NCBI GenBank assembly: GCA_002104905.1
Contig: MCFE01000142.1
Span: 92,201 to 156,200, forward strand
DNA: 64,000 nucleotides
Origin: Basidiobolus meristosporus CBS 931.73
Taxonomy: Eukaryota > Basidiobolomycota > Basidiobolomycetes > Basidiobolales > Basidiobolaceae
Direction: 5' to 3'
Of this stretch, positions 46,067 to 54,978 are shown in pieces (the first letter of the stretch is position 1; each line of letters starts with the position of its first letter). The translations under genes were made by a program, and so were the position numbers. The notes below the pieces were generated by a model. That model did no database searches. It saw only the letters and a list, made by a program, of their open reading frames with translations, and was not told the DNA's origin.

Positions 46067-46399
46067 TGTTGTAAAAAATTTGTAATTCCACCTAAATATT
46101 CACCTAACTTAGTCACTTAGATCATTACCTTCAAATCCTAGAGAATACTGACCAAATTCCTTGTCAGGATTTACTTAGAATATTTACCCAGAACATGAAA
46201 ATTAGATAAGTTGTCCAAACAGCCCCAAACTTTGCACACATGTTCTTGGGACCTTCCTTAACCTATTCTACGTGTTTGTTATGCCAAGACTTGGTAAAAG
46301 TATAAATACTACTTTTACAATCAATAAATCATTAAGTGAAAACCACATAATCTACTTGTTCTCCAAATCACTTCCAATATCTCCAAGACTCTTACAACA
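46067..46399 (+). repeat. copia 3' LTR of the preceding fragment
   Basis: 333 bp, preceded by the polypurine tract GAGTGGGAG, TGTTGT...ACAACA. Carries an intact TATA hairpin. A ~16-bp internal deletion accounts for its shorter length. Confidence 0.85.
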
Positions 46400-46657
46400 A
46401 GGGCTAGGGCTCTAGTGCTCTATTGGGAAATTTGCACATAGAGTGCAATCTTGAACTATGACAAAGTCATGTGAGTGTTGTAAGTAATAAGCTGTTACCT
46501 AAATATTCATACTAACTCAGTCACATAGATCTTTTCCTGTGATTAACATTTTGTCCTGACCAAGTTTATTGTCAGGATTTACTTATAATATTTTCACCCA
46601 ATTATTCTTGTAAGAGTCTTGGAGATATTGGAAGCAATTGGGAGAACTGGTAGATAT
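46400..46657. repeat. Scrambled copia LTR pieces in both orientations
   Basis: ~46473-46600 is a decayed forward LTR piece. ~46608-46656 is a reverse piece (TTGTAAGAGTCTTGGAGATA). They directly precede the next LTR. Confidence 0.6.
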
Positions 46658-48019
46658 TGTTGTAAAAATTTGTAATTCCACCTAAATATTCACCTAACTT
46701 AGTCACTTGGATCATTATCTTCAAATCCTAGAGAATACTGACCAAATTCCTTGTTGGGATTTACTTGGGATATTTTCACCAAAACATCAGGTACCCATAG
46801 CATAAAAATTCTCAAAGCAGTCTAAACAGCCCCAAACTTTGCACACATGTTCTTGGGACCTTCCATAACCTATTCTATGTGTTTGTAATGCCAAGACCAG
46901 GTAAAAGTATAAATACTACTTTTACAATCAATTAATCATTAAGTGAAAACCACATAATCTACTTCTCCCAATCACTTCCAATATCTCCAAGACTCTTGCA
47001 ACAGGTTATGAGCCCCAAGCTGTCACTCTCTGAAATGTCTGCTACTACTATTACTGGAATTTTCCCTCTGCTGAAAAGTTGGATGGATCTAACTACCAAG
47101 TGTGGAAGGTGAAGATGAAGATGCTGCTACAAGAAAGAGGCCTCTGGGATATTGTCATGGGAGAAGAATGCCCTCCTAAAAACATGGGAGAGGAAGCCAT
47201 AAAGTATCAGAAGAAAGAACAAAGTGCCTTCAACTGCATTTGCCTTAATGTCAAGGACAAATTGCTAATTCAATGCTCAAGAGCAAAAACGGCAAAGAAT
47301 GCCTGGAAAGCATTAGAAGACACCTACCAGTCATGTTCAGCTGCCAAGAAAATGTATCTGAGACAAAAATTCTTTACTACAAAGATGCTGCCAGGAGAAG
47401 AAATGAAAAATCTAATTAACAGATTTGCCCTGCTGGTAGATGAGATGGAATCTGTGAGCGTACCAACTACTGATGAAGATGTGATAGTTACCATCCTGAA
47501 TAGCCTGACAGACAAGTTTCAGGGTCTTTTATCAGCCCTAGAGTCCAGAACTGAAGATTTGACCTTAAATTATGTACATGGAAGGCTCCTGGATGAAGAA
47601 TTAAGAAAATCAAGTGCCAATAAGAAGGAAGAAGAAAATGCTTTAATAAGCAATGATAACCAACAAAGGAGGTACCCAAGACCCTACAAAGGCAACAGCA
47701 ACCTGTTTTGCAACAACTGCAAAAGGAAAGGACACACATCAGACCGGTGTCTCAAAAAGACAGATAATAAGCAAAAGAAGCCTAAATATGGAAATGCTGC
47801 AACAACTGAAGATAGACTATTCATATCTGCACTAAATATGACCACAAACAAGGATTCTCAGACATGGTATATTGACTCTAGAGCATCTCAACACTTTACA
47901 TGCCAAAAAGAACTTTTTACCCAATATCAAGAAATTCCAATTAAGAAGGTTTTATGGGTGACAATAGAACACTTGATGCAGTGGGAGAAGGAACTATCTA
48001 AGTAAACCTTAGAAGCAGT
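46658..48019 (+). mobile_element. Truncated copia element (copia E): 5' LTR and Gag
   Basis: 5' LTR 46658-47003 (346 bp), primer site GGTTATGAGCCCC and Gag, cut off at ~48019 where the tail of the half-LINE begins, just after the codons that in copia A lead into integrase (EGTIQVNLRSS). Confidence 0.82.
47079..48005 (+). pseudogene. copia E Gag-protease fragment
   Basis: The long open frame starts at the LDGSNYQVW motif (the first codon is not the original start). A one-base loss in a T-run at ~47050 separates it from the ATG in the primer site. It contains the zinc knuckle CNNCKRKGHTSDRC and, unlike copia A, reads through into the protease site as QTWYIDSRASQHF; the usual Gly of D-S-G is Arg here. 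It ends by frameshift just before the truncation. Confidence 0.82.
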
Positions 48020-48085
48020 TAGGGGGGGGATGATAATCACCACATGGTGAAATCTTTATTTAAATCATAAATAAAGAAGCCAAAT
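48020..48085 (-). repeat. LINE 3' tail with two hairpins (half-LINE)
   Basis: On the minus strand: CTTTATTT/AAATAAAG (7-nt loop), then TCACC/GGTGA, then a C-run and TAA at the junction. The motif is shared with 58127-58205 and 61124-61185. Confidence 0.75.
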
Positions 48086-48115
48086 TTGAATATGAATAGT
48101 TGAGATGCAGAAAGC

Positions 48116-48916
48116 CTACAAGATAAACTTGGACTTTGCTGCATCCCAAATATCCTCAATATTGAAGTTTAGAGGAGAATGTAGCAAAACTGCTTGTTCA
48201 CTGTAGTATTTCTTGAGGAAGTTTGTGACTTGAAGGGAAGGAGAGTTTTTCAACAAGCTGGTAAACCTTTTGAGGAGTTCTTTTTCCAGAGAGAATGGTA
48301 CAAAGAGTGGAATGTCCAAATGATGTCTGAATATATGCTCTGAGAGCTCCCAATCCAGCATATTTTTGACTTCTTCTGTAAAATCTTCAACAATATCTTT
48401 GTTAAGAATAACTTCCAAGAGATCCCTGGCAAAGTACTGAATGTTAATAATCTTAGGCATATGAACACCTAGAACCTTGAGGTAGTTTCTTTGTTCTGAA
48501 ATTGGGAGATAGCCAGCATTTCTGAAATAGCAAACAGCCCAATTAGCAGTGGGAGGAGTATCAGGGCTGACAGGGAATCTTCTTCTGACTTTAGGGTGCA
48601 CTGGCTTAGGTGACTGTCTTGTTGAAAGGGCAGCTGGCTTTGGATGGGCTTGAAGTGCTTGGGAGTATGTCTGAGTATGAATGGCAGGAGTTGCTGGTTG
48701 CTGACAGTGCTCAGATTGACTGGAAGAAGAGCTGGTTGAGGGGTTGCAAGGTAAGGAAGAAGCTGAAAGAGAAGTAGAGAGTGCTGGGTGAAGTTCAGAG
48801 AGAGTTTTGAAAAGAACCTGGATCTGGGATTTCAACATAGAGTTTTCAGCCTCAAGAAGTGAAACTCTTTGTTCAAGGTAAGAAGTCTGTAAAGGGTGAA
48901 TGTTGGGTAAAGACAT
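48116..48916 (-). CDS. LINE ORF1-like protein
   Basis: I take the ATG at 48916 (MSLPNIHPLQ), giving 266 aa; the frame is open further upstream but without an ATG. Residues ~10-40 form a coiled coil (LEQRVSLLEAENSMLKSQIQ), as in other ORF1 proteins that trimerise. Residues ~45-120 are Ser/Pro/Gln-rich. Residues ~130-190 (VCYFRNAGYLPISEQRNYLKVL...IINIQYFARDLLEVI) fit an RRM-like nucleic-acid-binding fold seen in zygomycete and Tad-type LINE ORF1 proteins. No stop or frameshift interrupts it. No CCHC knuckle. It would bind LINE RNA and rely on ORF2 supplied elsewhere. Confidence 0.65.
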   Translation of the reverse strand: MSLPNIHPLQTSYLEQRVSLLEAENSMLKSQIQVLFKTLSELHPALSTSLSASSLPCNPSTSSSSSQSEHCQQPATPAIHTQTYSQALQAHPKPAALSTRQSPKPVHPKVRRRFPVSPDTPPTANWAVCYFRNAGYLPISEQRNYLKVLGVHMPKIINIQYFARDLLEVILNKDIVEDFTEEVKNMLDWELSEHIFRHHLDIPLFVPFSLEKELLKRFTSLLKNSPSLQVTNFLKKYYSEQAVLLHSPLNFNIEDIWDAAKSKFIL

Positions 48917-49140
48917 GGAAAAGTAGATAATAAGAAGAAATGAGTAGTTGTGGTGGGAGGGTGGGAAAATAGTTAAGAAGAAAAGAGAGGAAATATTTGA
49001 AATTGAAAATCTCAGAATTTGGGGTGTAGGTGTTATAGTAAGGGCTAGGAAAAGGTTAGAAGAGCAGGGGGTCTGGGGGATGCAGTCCCCTAGAGAATAA
49101 AAAAGCAGGGGGTTTGGGGGATGCAATCCCTCATACTGCT

Positions 49141-49629
49141 CCCATACTCTTTAAATCCCGTTGGATTACTTTTCTCTTATTCTTGGTACTGGTCCCTTAG
49201 GGTTAGAATTCCTCCTCCTCACTCTTATCACCCTAACCATAAATATTTTTACCCTACAATTGGCACATTGTCTGCTCATATAGTGGGCACGTCTGGGCCA
49301 ATATTTGTCTCCCTATACTGTCCATATGCTCTGTATAAGTCTTGATGACTACTTAATTAATAAATTGTTATTTTTAATGTATATCTAATAATTAATGGGA
49401 TTCATCCCAATCTGACCACAATCCCATATTTTGATAAGCTTCAGGCACTATAAATTGCACGGCCCTAATATGATAAAAAAATTCATGGCCAATACAAATT
49501 TTCTGTAACCCGATTGCCTTTACCAAATATAAAGTGTATCCCAAAGTTCAATATATATTATGGCTATAATAGAAACTTTATTTGACACCATCGCAACTAC
49601 CACTTATGTTCTATGCGCACATGTATCCC
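49141..49629. other. AT-rich spacer before the tandem repeat
   Basis: No gene. Contains TTAGGGTTAG at 49198-49207 and a nearby CCCTAACC, isolated telomere-like words, and otherwise AT-rich sequence. Confidence 0.45.
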
Positions 49630-49783
49630 GCGGGAATTGTAAAACTTAGCCACGTGGTACAAAAGTGCTATTATTTTTCATCATGATAGTTTTACATGAG
49701 TTCCTAACGCACTTTGAAAGTACGCAGTAGCCATACCCCAACAGGTTTTAAGGATGTCCACAAGCTACATCTACTTGTGTCTA
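49630..49783 (+). repeat. 155-bp satellite unit, left of the LTR element
   Basis: Diverged copy of the unit repeated at 53405-53826, starting GCGGGA and ending TTGTGTCTA. Its right edge is where the gag-only LTR element entered. Confidence 0.75.
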
Positions 49784-49787
49784 GCGG

Positions 49788-50591
49788 TGTGGTAGGGTAA
49801 ACATACCTCCCACAGACAAGTTTATTCATATAGTCATTATGATATACTTATCCATATTTTATCTTATCAGTATTATCCCATTCTTCTTTTGCCCATATTA
49901 TCAGTATTATCCCCATATGATGTTTACCCTGATTAGTTATTAGCATTAGTTATCCCAGATGTTATTCAGCTTTGTGATCAGTAGATGTATCTATATAAGG
50001 CAAGTACCCGCGTCAGTACCCGTGACACATGACCTAAGTCTGTGTTACCATCCCTACCATTTCAATACCATATATGGTATTTCTATGTTGCACAGGTTTC
50101 AGACTACTGATTCCTGATTGGTTGAGAGTGCTGTGCCTTTTAGAACCTTCCAGGACATTCTTGGCGTATTTTTAGCTCATAGTGATGTCATCAAGAATTC
50201 CACTGATACCTAGAATCTTCTAGAACCTTGTCATTAGTAATCACTTGGCAATCAGGAAAAGTATTTAAGGGAAAGCAATCCCTCAACAATAAATCATCCC
50301 TTCTATCAGTAACACTTCTACCTTATTGATTAGCAGTTGATCACTGCCCCTGCCTTCAACAGTACATCTCAGACCTGCCATCAAGGAGCTTTTCAGGGTA
50401 GTGCACAAGACACACAGAGGCCTTTGGAGACACTTGGAGCACCTAGGAAGCTAGAGAAGCAGGAGCTTTTACCATAGTGACATATTGACAAAGACACCAG
50501 CAGTTTAGACACAGAGGTTATTGCACCCATCAGACACCTCACACACCTTGAGTTGTGTAGCTTCTCCCAGGAGTACCTCTACACCACCACA
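49788..50591 (+). repeat. 5' LTR, 804 bp
   Basis: TGTGGTAGGG...CACCACCACA. A probable promoter TATATAAGG lies at ~49993 and an 18-bp perfect palindrome at 50064-50081. An AATAAA is present at ~50290. Confidence 0.93.
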
Positions 50592-50665
50592 TATTTGGCA
50601 CCCAACGTGGGGGGTTTGACTGAACTGCCCCTAGAAGACTTAAGAAAGAACAAATTATCAAGACC

Positions 50666-52522
50666 ATGGATCTACCTTTACCAGGAATGCAAGGAACCCC
50701 TTTCTTTGATGGAACCAAAGTCAAAGCTTTCATCAAGAGGTGGGAGCTTTTCTGCAGAGCCCACAAAATACCTGAGGCCATTATGGCTCAAGAGATGCCC
50801 CCCTACAGCACTGATGAGATCATGCTCTCATTATATGAAAGAAATGATCTGCTGACAAATTGGACCCTCTTGAAGAGCTACTTGATTGATGAATATGGAG
50901 AGAGACAAGTTGACTACACACTTCAAGACTTGGAGAACTTTGCTTATAGCAAGTTTAAGCAGCTACCATTGAAAGAATACTTGAGTGGCCTTGAGCAAAT
51001 TGGAGAGTCACTGAAAGCCCAAGGCATTATCACTGATCTGACTTTATCTGCCTATCTGCTCAGAGCACTACCAGAAGGCCTGGTGAGAAGGATTGAAAAC
51101 AATCCTACTGTGAAAGCTATGAGTTCACTGCCTGCATTTCAGTTAGCTAAGCAGATTCTACTTGCCCCTGAAGAAACCTCACCAATCAGAAAGCTTCTTT
51201 CAAGCCCAGAACAAAACCAAGATAGCCAAGACATACTTAATCCCAGCAATCAAAGCACTCAAATTCAGGAGTTGACACAGCAACTAGAGAAACTCTCTTT
51301 GCTACTTACCAGCAAAGCATATGGTCAGAAGCCAGTAGAGAAAGAAGTCAAATATACATGCATGTGGTGTGACTCTGCCAACCACTCCAAGAGAAATTGC
51401 CAAGAGCTTCAGTCATTACTATCCACAGGTGATGTCCTATATAGTCCTCAGGGATACATAGTCAGTAAGCATGGTGACAAATTATCCACAGCATTTGGAC
51501 AAGGAGGAATGAGAGTTCACTACAAGCAAGTCACCTCTCAAACAAGAAAGGTTCACCTCCATGAAGAAGAAGATCCTGACTACTTTGATCCAGCTGAAGT
51601 TCTGAACTTTGACTATGAGGACCCCAGAGAGGCCCAAGATCATATAGCTTCAATTTATGCTTCAAAGAGACACCATCCTGAAAAAATGGCTAATCCAGGC
51701 CCAGCAACAAAAGTACCAAGATGTGAGCCAGAAGTTGTGATTGAGAAGAAAGCATCACCCCCATTAATTTTACAAGAGTCTGCCAAGGCCAACAACTACC
51801 ACATGCAGCCTAGAGTCAAGCAAAATGGTACCCCAGAGGCTCTGACAAGTCATATACTAGGAAGCAACATATCAATCAAAGTTGGAGAGCTACTCAGTGT
51901 ATCACCATCTGTAAGAAAGACTCTGGATGAGCATATCAGAATAAGAAAGCATCCAATTGAAGCAACTCAAGGCAACCAGGTCAGGACAGTTCAAGGAAGC
52001 CAAAATATCAGTAAGCTGCATCAAAGCCAGAAACACTACTACTCAGTGGCAACTGCAACAACTACAGGAACTGTGCATAATCAAGAAATCCTATGTCATA
52101 TAGACAGTGGATCTGAGATATGTGTGATGCCTTTGGAGGCTTGGAAACAACTACCATGCAAAGACTTATTGCCCATAGACACCAATATCAATTGGAGCAT
52201 GAAGGATGCCAACTCAGGGCAATCAAAGCTTTTAGGAATTATTCACAGCTTCCCTCTCATCATTGAAGGAATACCCCATGAGATCCCAGTATTCATATGT
52301 GCAAAGGCTAACTTTGAATTACTTCTTGGAAGACCATGGGAGGTAAAAGCAAGAGCAACTGCAGTGAACTACCCAGATGGTTCAGCATGGTATACTATAT
52401 ACTCAGAGAGCCCAGGACTAACAGCAACCTTCTGTGGTGTGGACTCAAACAATATCCGATCAATGACATCATGTAGATTTCTATCTCAAGAAAGGACAGG
52501 TGGCTTCATTGAGGAAGACTGA
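50666..52522 (+). CDS. Gag with zinc knuckle and retropepsin-like domain
   Basis: 618 aa, uninterrupted, 75 bases after the 5' LTR. The N-terminal ~170 residues are a gypsy-type Gag (MDLPLPGMQGTPFFDG..., then WTLLKSYLIDEYGE and ALPEGLVRRI). A coiled segment (200-215) leads to the CCHC knuckle CMWCDSANHSKRNC (232-245). A long linker precedes an aspartic protease-like domain with CHIDSGSEICVMP (Asp480) and ELLLGRPW (551-558), the flap-end signature of retroviral-type proteases. An active enzyme would be a homodimer. The frame stops 78 bases before the 3' LTR. An intact frame in an element lacking pol suggests selection on, or recent origin of, this Gag-Pro. Confidence 0.9.
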   Translation: MDLPLPGMQGTPFFDGTKVKAFIKRWELFCRAHKIPEAIMAQEMPPYSTDEIMLSLYERNDLLTNWTLLKSYLIDEYGERQVDYTLQDLENFAYSKFKQLPLKEYLSGLEQIGESLKAQGIITDLTLSAYLLRALPEGLVRRIENNPTVKAMSSLPAFQLAKQILLAPEETSPIRKLLSSPEQNQDSQDILNPSNQSTQIQELTQQLEKLSLLLTSKAYGQKPVEKEVKYTCMWCDSANHSKRNCQELQSLLSTGDVLYSPQGYIVSKHGDKLSTAFGQGGMRVHYKQVTSQTRKVHLHEEEDPDYFDPAEVLNFDYEDPREAQDHIASIYASKRHHPEKMANPGPATKVPRCEPEVVIEKKASPPLILQESAKANNYHMQPRVKQNGTPEALTSHILGSNISIKVGELLSVSPSVRKTLDEHIRIRKHPIEATQGNQVRTVQGSQNISKLHQSQKHYYSVATATTTGTVHNQEILCHIDSGSEICVMPLEAWKQLPCKDLLPIDTNINWSMKDANSGQSKLLGIIHSFPLIIEGIPHEIPVFICAKANFELLLGRPWEVKARATAVNYPDGSAWYTIYSESPGLTATFCGVDSNNIRSMTSCRFLSQERTGGFIEED

Positions 52523-52555
52523 GAGAGCACTTTGTTCTCCAAACTTACAGTGGTT

Positions 52556-52585
52556 AGCTAAAAAGTTTCAGGGAACTTTTTAGCT
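52556..52585. other. Perfect 12-bp stem-loop next to the polypurine tract
   Basis: AGCTAAAAAGTT and its exact inverse complement AACTTTTTAGCT enclose a 6-base loop, one base before the purine tract of the gag-only element. Confidence 0.85.
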
Positions 52586-52586
52586 C

Positions 52587-52600
52587 AAGTGGGGGGTGGA
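52587..52600 (+). promoter_or_regulatory. Polypurine tract of the gag-only element
   Basis: AAGTGGGGGGTGGA directly precedes the 3' LTR; it should prime plus-strand DNA synthesis. Confidence 0.75.
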
Positions 52601-53404
52601 TGTGGTAGGGTAAACATACCTCCCACAGACAAGTTTATTCATATAGTCATTATGATATACTTATCCATATTTTATCTTATCAGTATTATCCCATTCTTCT
52701 TTTGCCCATATTATCAGTATTATCCCCATATGATGTTTACCCTGATTAGTTATTAGCATTAGTTATCCCAGATGTTATTCAGCTTTGTGATCAGTAGATG
52801 TATCTATATAAGGCAAGTACCCGCGTCAGTACCCGTGACACATGACCTAAGTCTGTGTTACCATCCCTACCATTTCAATACCATATATGGTATTTCTATG
52901 TTGCACAGGTTTCAGACTACTGATTCCTGATTGGTTGAGAGTGCTGTGCCTTTTAGAACCTTCCAGGACATTCTTGGCGTATTTTTAGCTCATAGTGATG
53001 TCATCAAGAATTCCACTGATACCTAGAATCTTCTAGAACCTTGTCATTAGTAATCACTTGGCAATCAGGAAAAGTATTTAAGGGAAAGCAATCCCTCAAC
53101 AATAAATCATCCCTTCTATCAGTAACACTTCTACCTTATTGATTAGCAGTTGATCACTGCCCCTGCCTTCAACAGTACATCTCAGACCTGCCATCAAGGA
53201 GCTTTTCAGGGTAGTGCACAAGACACACAGAGGCCTTTGGAGACACTTGGAGCACCTAGGAAGCTAGAGAAGCAGGAGCTTTTACCATAGTGACATATTG
53301 ACAAAGACACCAGCAGTTTAGACACAGAGGTTATTGCACCCATCAGACACCTCACACACCTTGAGTTGTGTAGCTTCTCCCAGGAGTACCTCTACACCAC
53401 CACA
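52601..53404 (+). repeat. 3' LTR, 804 bp
   Basis: Same sequence as the 5' LTR over its full length by visual comparison. Confidence 0.93.
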
Positions 53405-53826
53405 GCGGGAGCCATCAATCATCAGCGGCACAATACTGAAATGCTTTTGTTTTTCATCATGCTAGTTTTGTATGAGTCCCTAATGCACTTTCATAGTGCG
53501 CGGTAACCATACCCCAACAGGTTTTAAGGATACCCACTTGCTACGTTTACTTGTGTCTAGCGGGAGTCATCAATCATCAGCCAAGTGGTAATAAAGTGAT
53601 TTTATTTTTCATCATGATAGTTTTACATGAGTCCCTAACGCACTTTTATAGTGCGCAGTAACCATACCCCATCAGGTTTTAAGGGTACCCACTTGCTACA
53701 TTTACTTGTGTCTAGCGGGAGTTATCAATCATCAGCCGCGCGGTAATAAAGTGCTTTTATTTTTCATCATGATAGTTTTACATGAGTCCCTAACGCACTT
53801 TGATAGTGCACGGTAACCATACCCCC
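53405..53826 (+). repeat. 155-bp tandem repeat (2.7 units)
   Basis: Units 53405-53559, 53560-53714 and a partial 53715-53826, each starting GCGGGAG. Together with the unit at 49630-49783 there are about 3.7 units, separated by the LTR element. Each carries a short hairpin of the form GCACT-loop-AGTGC. Confidence 0.85.
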
Positions 53827-54284
53827 AGAAAGTAGTGTGGATGCTTACTTTAAACGCTCACTTCTGTATTGTACAGACTATCAAAAAACAGCCGCGTGGG
53901 AATGGAACATCATAGAAAAGCATTGCTTTGTTGTTAGCAAGTATTGATGCGCAAATAGTGGTACTATGTGAATTATTGAGTAACTATTTACTCTAGTTGG
54001 TTCCAAGATATTCCTAGACAATATGCTCAAAATCAATATTAGCATCAATAGCTTGCTCTTTGATCACCAAACCACCGCACCCAATATGCGGTGGCCTTGG
54101 TTTTGTCTAGCCGTCAAGGAATGAAACCAGAGTACAGTCACAAGAGAGGCAAAAGTGAAATGTGATGAAGTAAGTGTATATGAAAGTAATATAAATCTAC
54201 AGGACAGAAGAGAACAACTAGTAGTTAAACAGCACTTACTGACACTTCACCAAGTAGAGCACCAACACAGACAATAAACAAGTC
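53827..54284. other. Spacer after the tandem repeat
   Basis: No gene seen. Contains 'caccaaaccaccgc...gcggtggccttgg', a weak inverted repeat at ~54065-54101. Confidence 0.4.
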
Positions 54285-54707
54285 ATGAGGGGAAAGCTTA
54301 AGGACCGCTACTTGCGGATCAAGACCAGAAGAGGAAGCTGCCTCTACCATAGCAGTCCTTGCGCTCCAAAGGAAGACCAAGAGTTTATTATAGACAAAGT
54401 TTGCGGCAAGAGGAGCAGTACAATTACCAGTTCTGGTAGTGGTACCTTTGGAAGTCCCAAATACCTGGAGAAAACTTGGAAAAAATTGGCAGATGACTCA
54501 GTTGTCCTGAGGAGAAAACAAACCAACGCAATTGAGCTGTTCCAAAACAAACTTCAGCTTAGTTCTTTTTTGCCTCACTATAAAGTACTCCAAGTGGCTT
54601 ATTTGGATTATAAGCATATGAAGGAGAATCAGGCAGAGACTGATAAATTAAGTGATAGTCAATTGCATCACTTCTTAGATCAGGTAGAGAAACAGTTGCA
54701 CAGCTAA
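54285..54707 (+). CDS. Hypothetical 140-aa basic protein
   Basis: ATG-initiated. The N-terminus is strongly basic (KLKDRYLRIKTRRG), the middle Ser/Gly-rich (SSTITSSGSGTFGS), and the C-terminal 80 residues look helical (WKKLADDSVVLRRKQTNAIELF...DQVEKQL). I recognise no family. It is the first of three plus-strand frames in a stretch not explained by any retroelement, ending at the SNF2-like gene. Confidence 0.35.
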   Translation: MRGKLKDRYLRIKTRRGSCLYHSSPCAPKEDQEFIIDKVCGKRSSTITSSGSGTFGSPKYLEKTWKKLADDSVVLRRKQTNAIELFQNKLQLSSFLPHYKVLQVAYLDYKHMKENQAETDKLSDSQLHHFLDQVEKQLHS

Positions 54708-54978
54708 GAGATGGAACAAGAATTGACAATTACAGAAACCAAATAATTTTGCCAATGTAGTTTTGCATTTTAATAAAATAAAAGGGTGTTAATAAAAACA
54801 GAATAAAGTAAACTTATGTGTACATCAAATGACTCAAATACTGGCTAGATGGATGTTATGTAGGAGCAAGAAGCTCAGTAACCTCAAAGGAAAGATATGA
54901 TGAATGGGCCACCGACATCATCCAAATGAGTATAAAAGTGAAGAAAGTAGACATAATCCTTCATAAAAAACAAGAAGC

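Larger units (their letters stand above)
48020..49140 (-). mobile_element. Half-LINE: ORF1 plus LINE 3' tail, no ORF2
   Basis: On the minus strand an ORF1-like gene (48916-48116) leads directly into a 3' tail (48085-48020) that shares both hairpins and the C-run with the two LINEs at 58.1 and 61.1 kb. There is no endonuclease or reverse transcriptase between them. Its 5' end is unclear; a ~50-base duplication (GGGGGTTTGGGGGATGCA-type) lies at ~49060-49130. It ends inside the copia E sequence. Confidence 0.7.
49788..53404 (+). mobile_element. Gag-only LTR retroelement (TR-GAG type)
   Basis: Two 804-bp LTRs (49788-50591, 52601-53404), identical as far as I can compare by eye, enclose only 2009 bp. 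That interior encodes Gag plus a retropepsin-like domain and nothing else: no RT, RNase H or integrase. Ends are TG...CA and the 4-bp duplication GCGG flanks it (49784-49787 and 53405-53408). A plausible primer site (TGGCACCCAACG) follows the 5' LTR and a polypurine tract AAGTGGGGGGTGGA (52587-52600) precedes the 3' LTR. LTR sequence is related to the decayed gypsy LTR at 4683-5796, so the likely partner is a Ty3/gypsy family. Very recent insertion. Confidence 0.93.

Noticed and set aside
40673-46399. A single copia element with 5' and 3' LTRs and a 1.5-kb internal insertion
   Set aside because: The first part is closed by its own LTR end at 43660 with matching TATTT duplications, and the outer flanks of 40673 and 46399 do not match. 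Two separate elements fit better.
49190-49260. Telomere: TTAGGGTTAG and CCCTAACC
   Set aside because: Only isolated one- to two-repeat words, no array; the sequence continues on both sides.
53405-53826. CRISPR-like array
   Set aside because: The unit is 155 bp and repeated throughout its length with no unique spacers; it is a tandem satellite in a eukaryotic genome.
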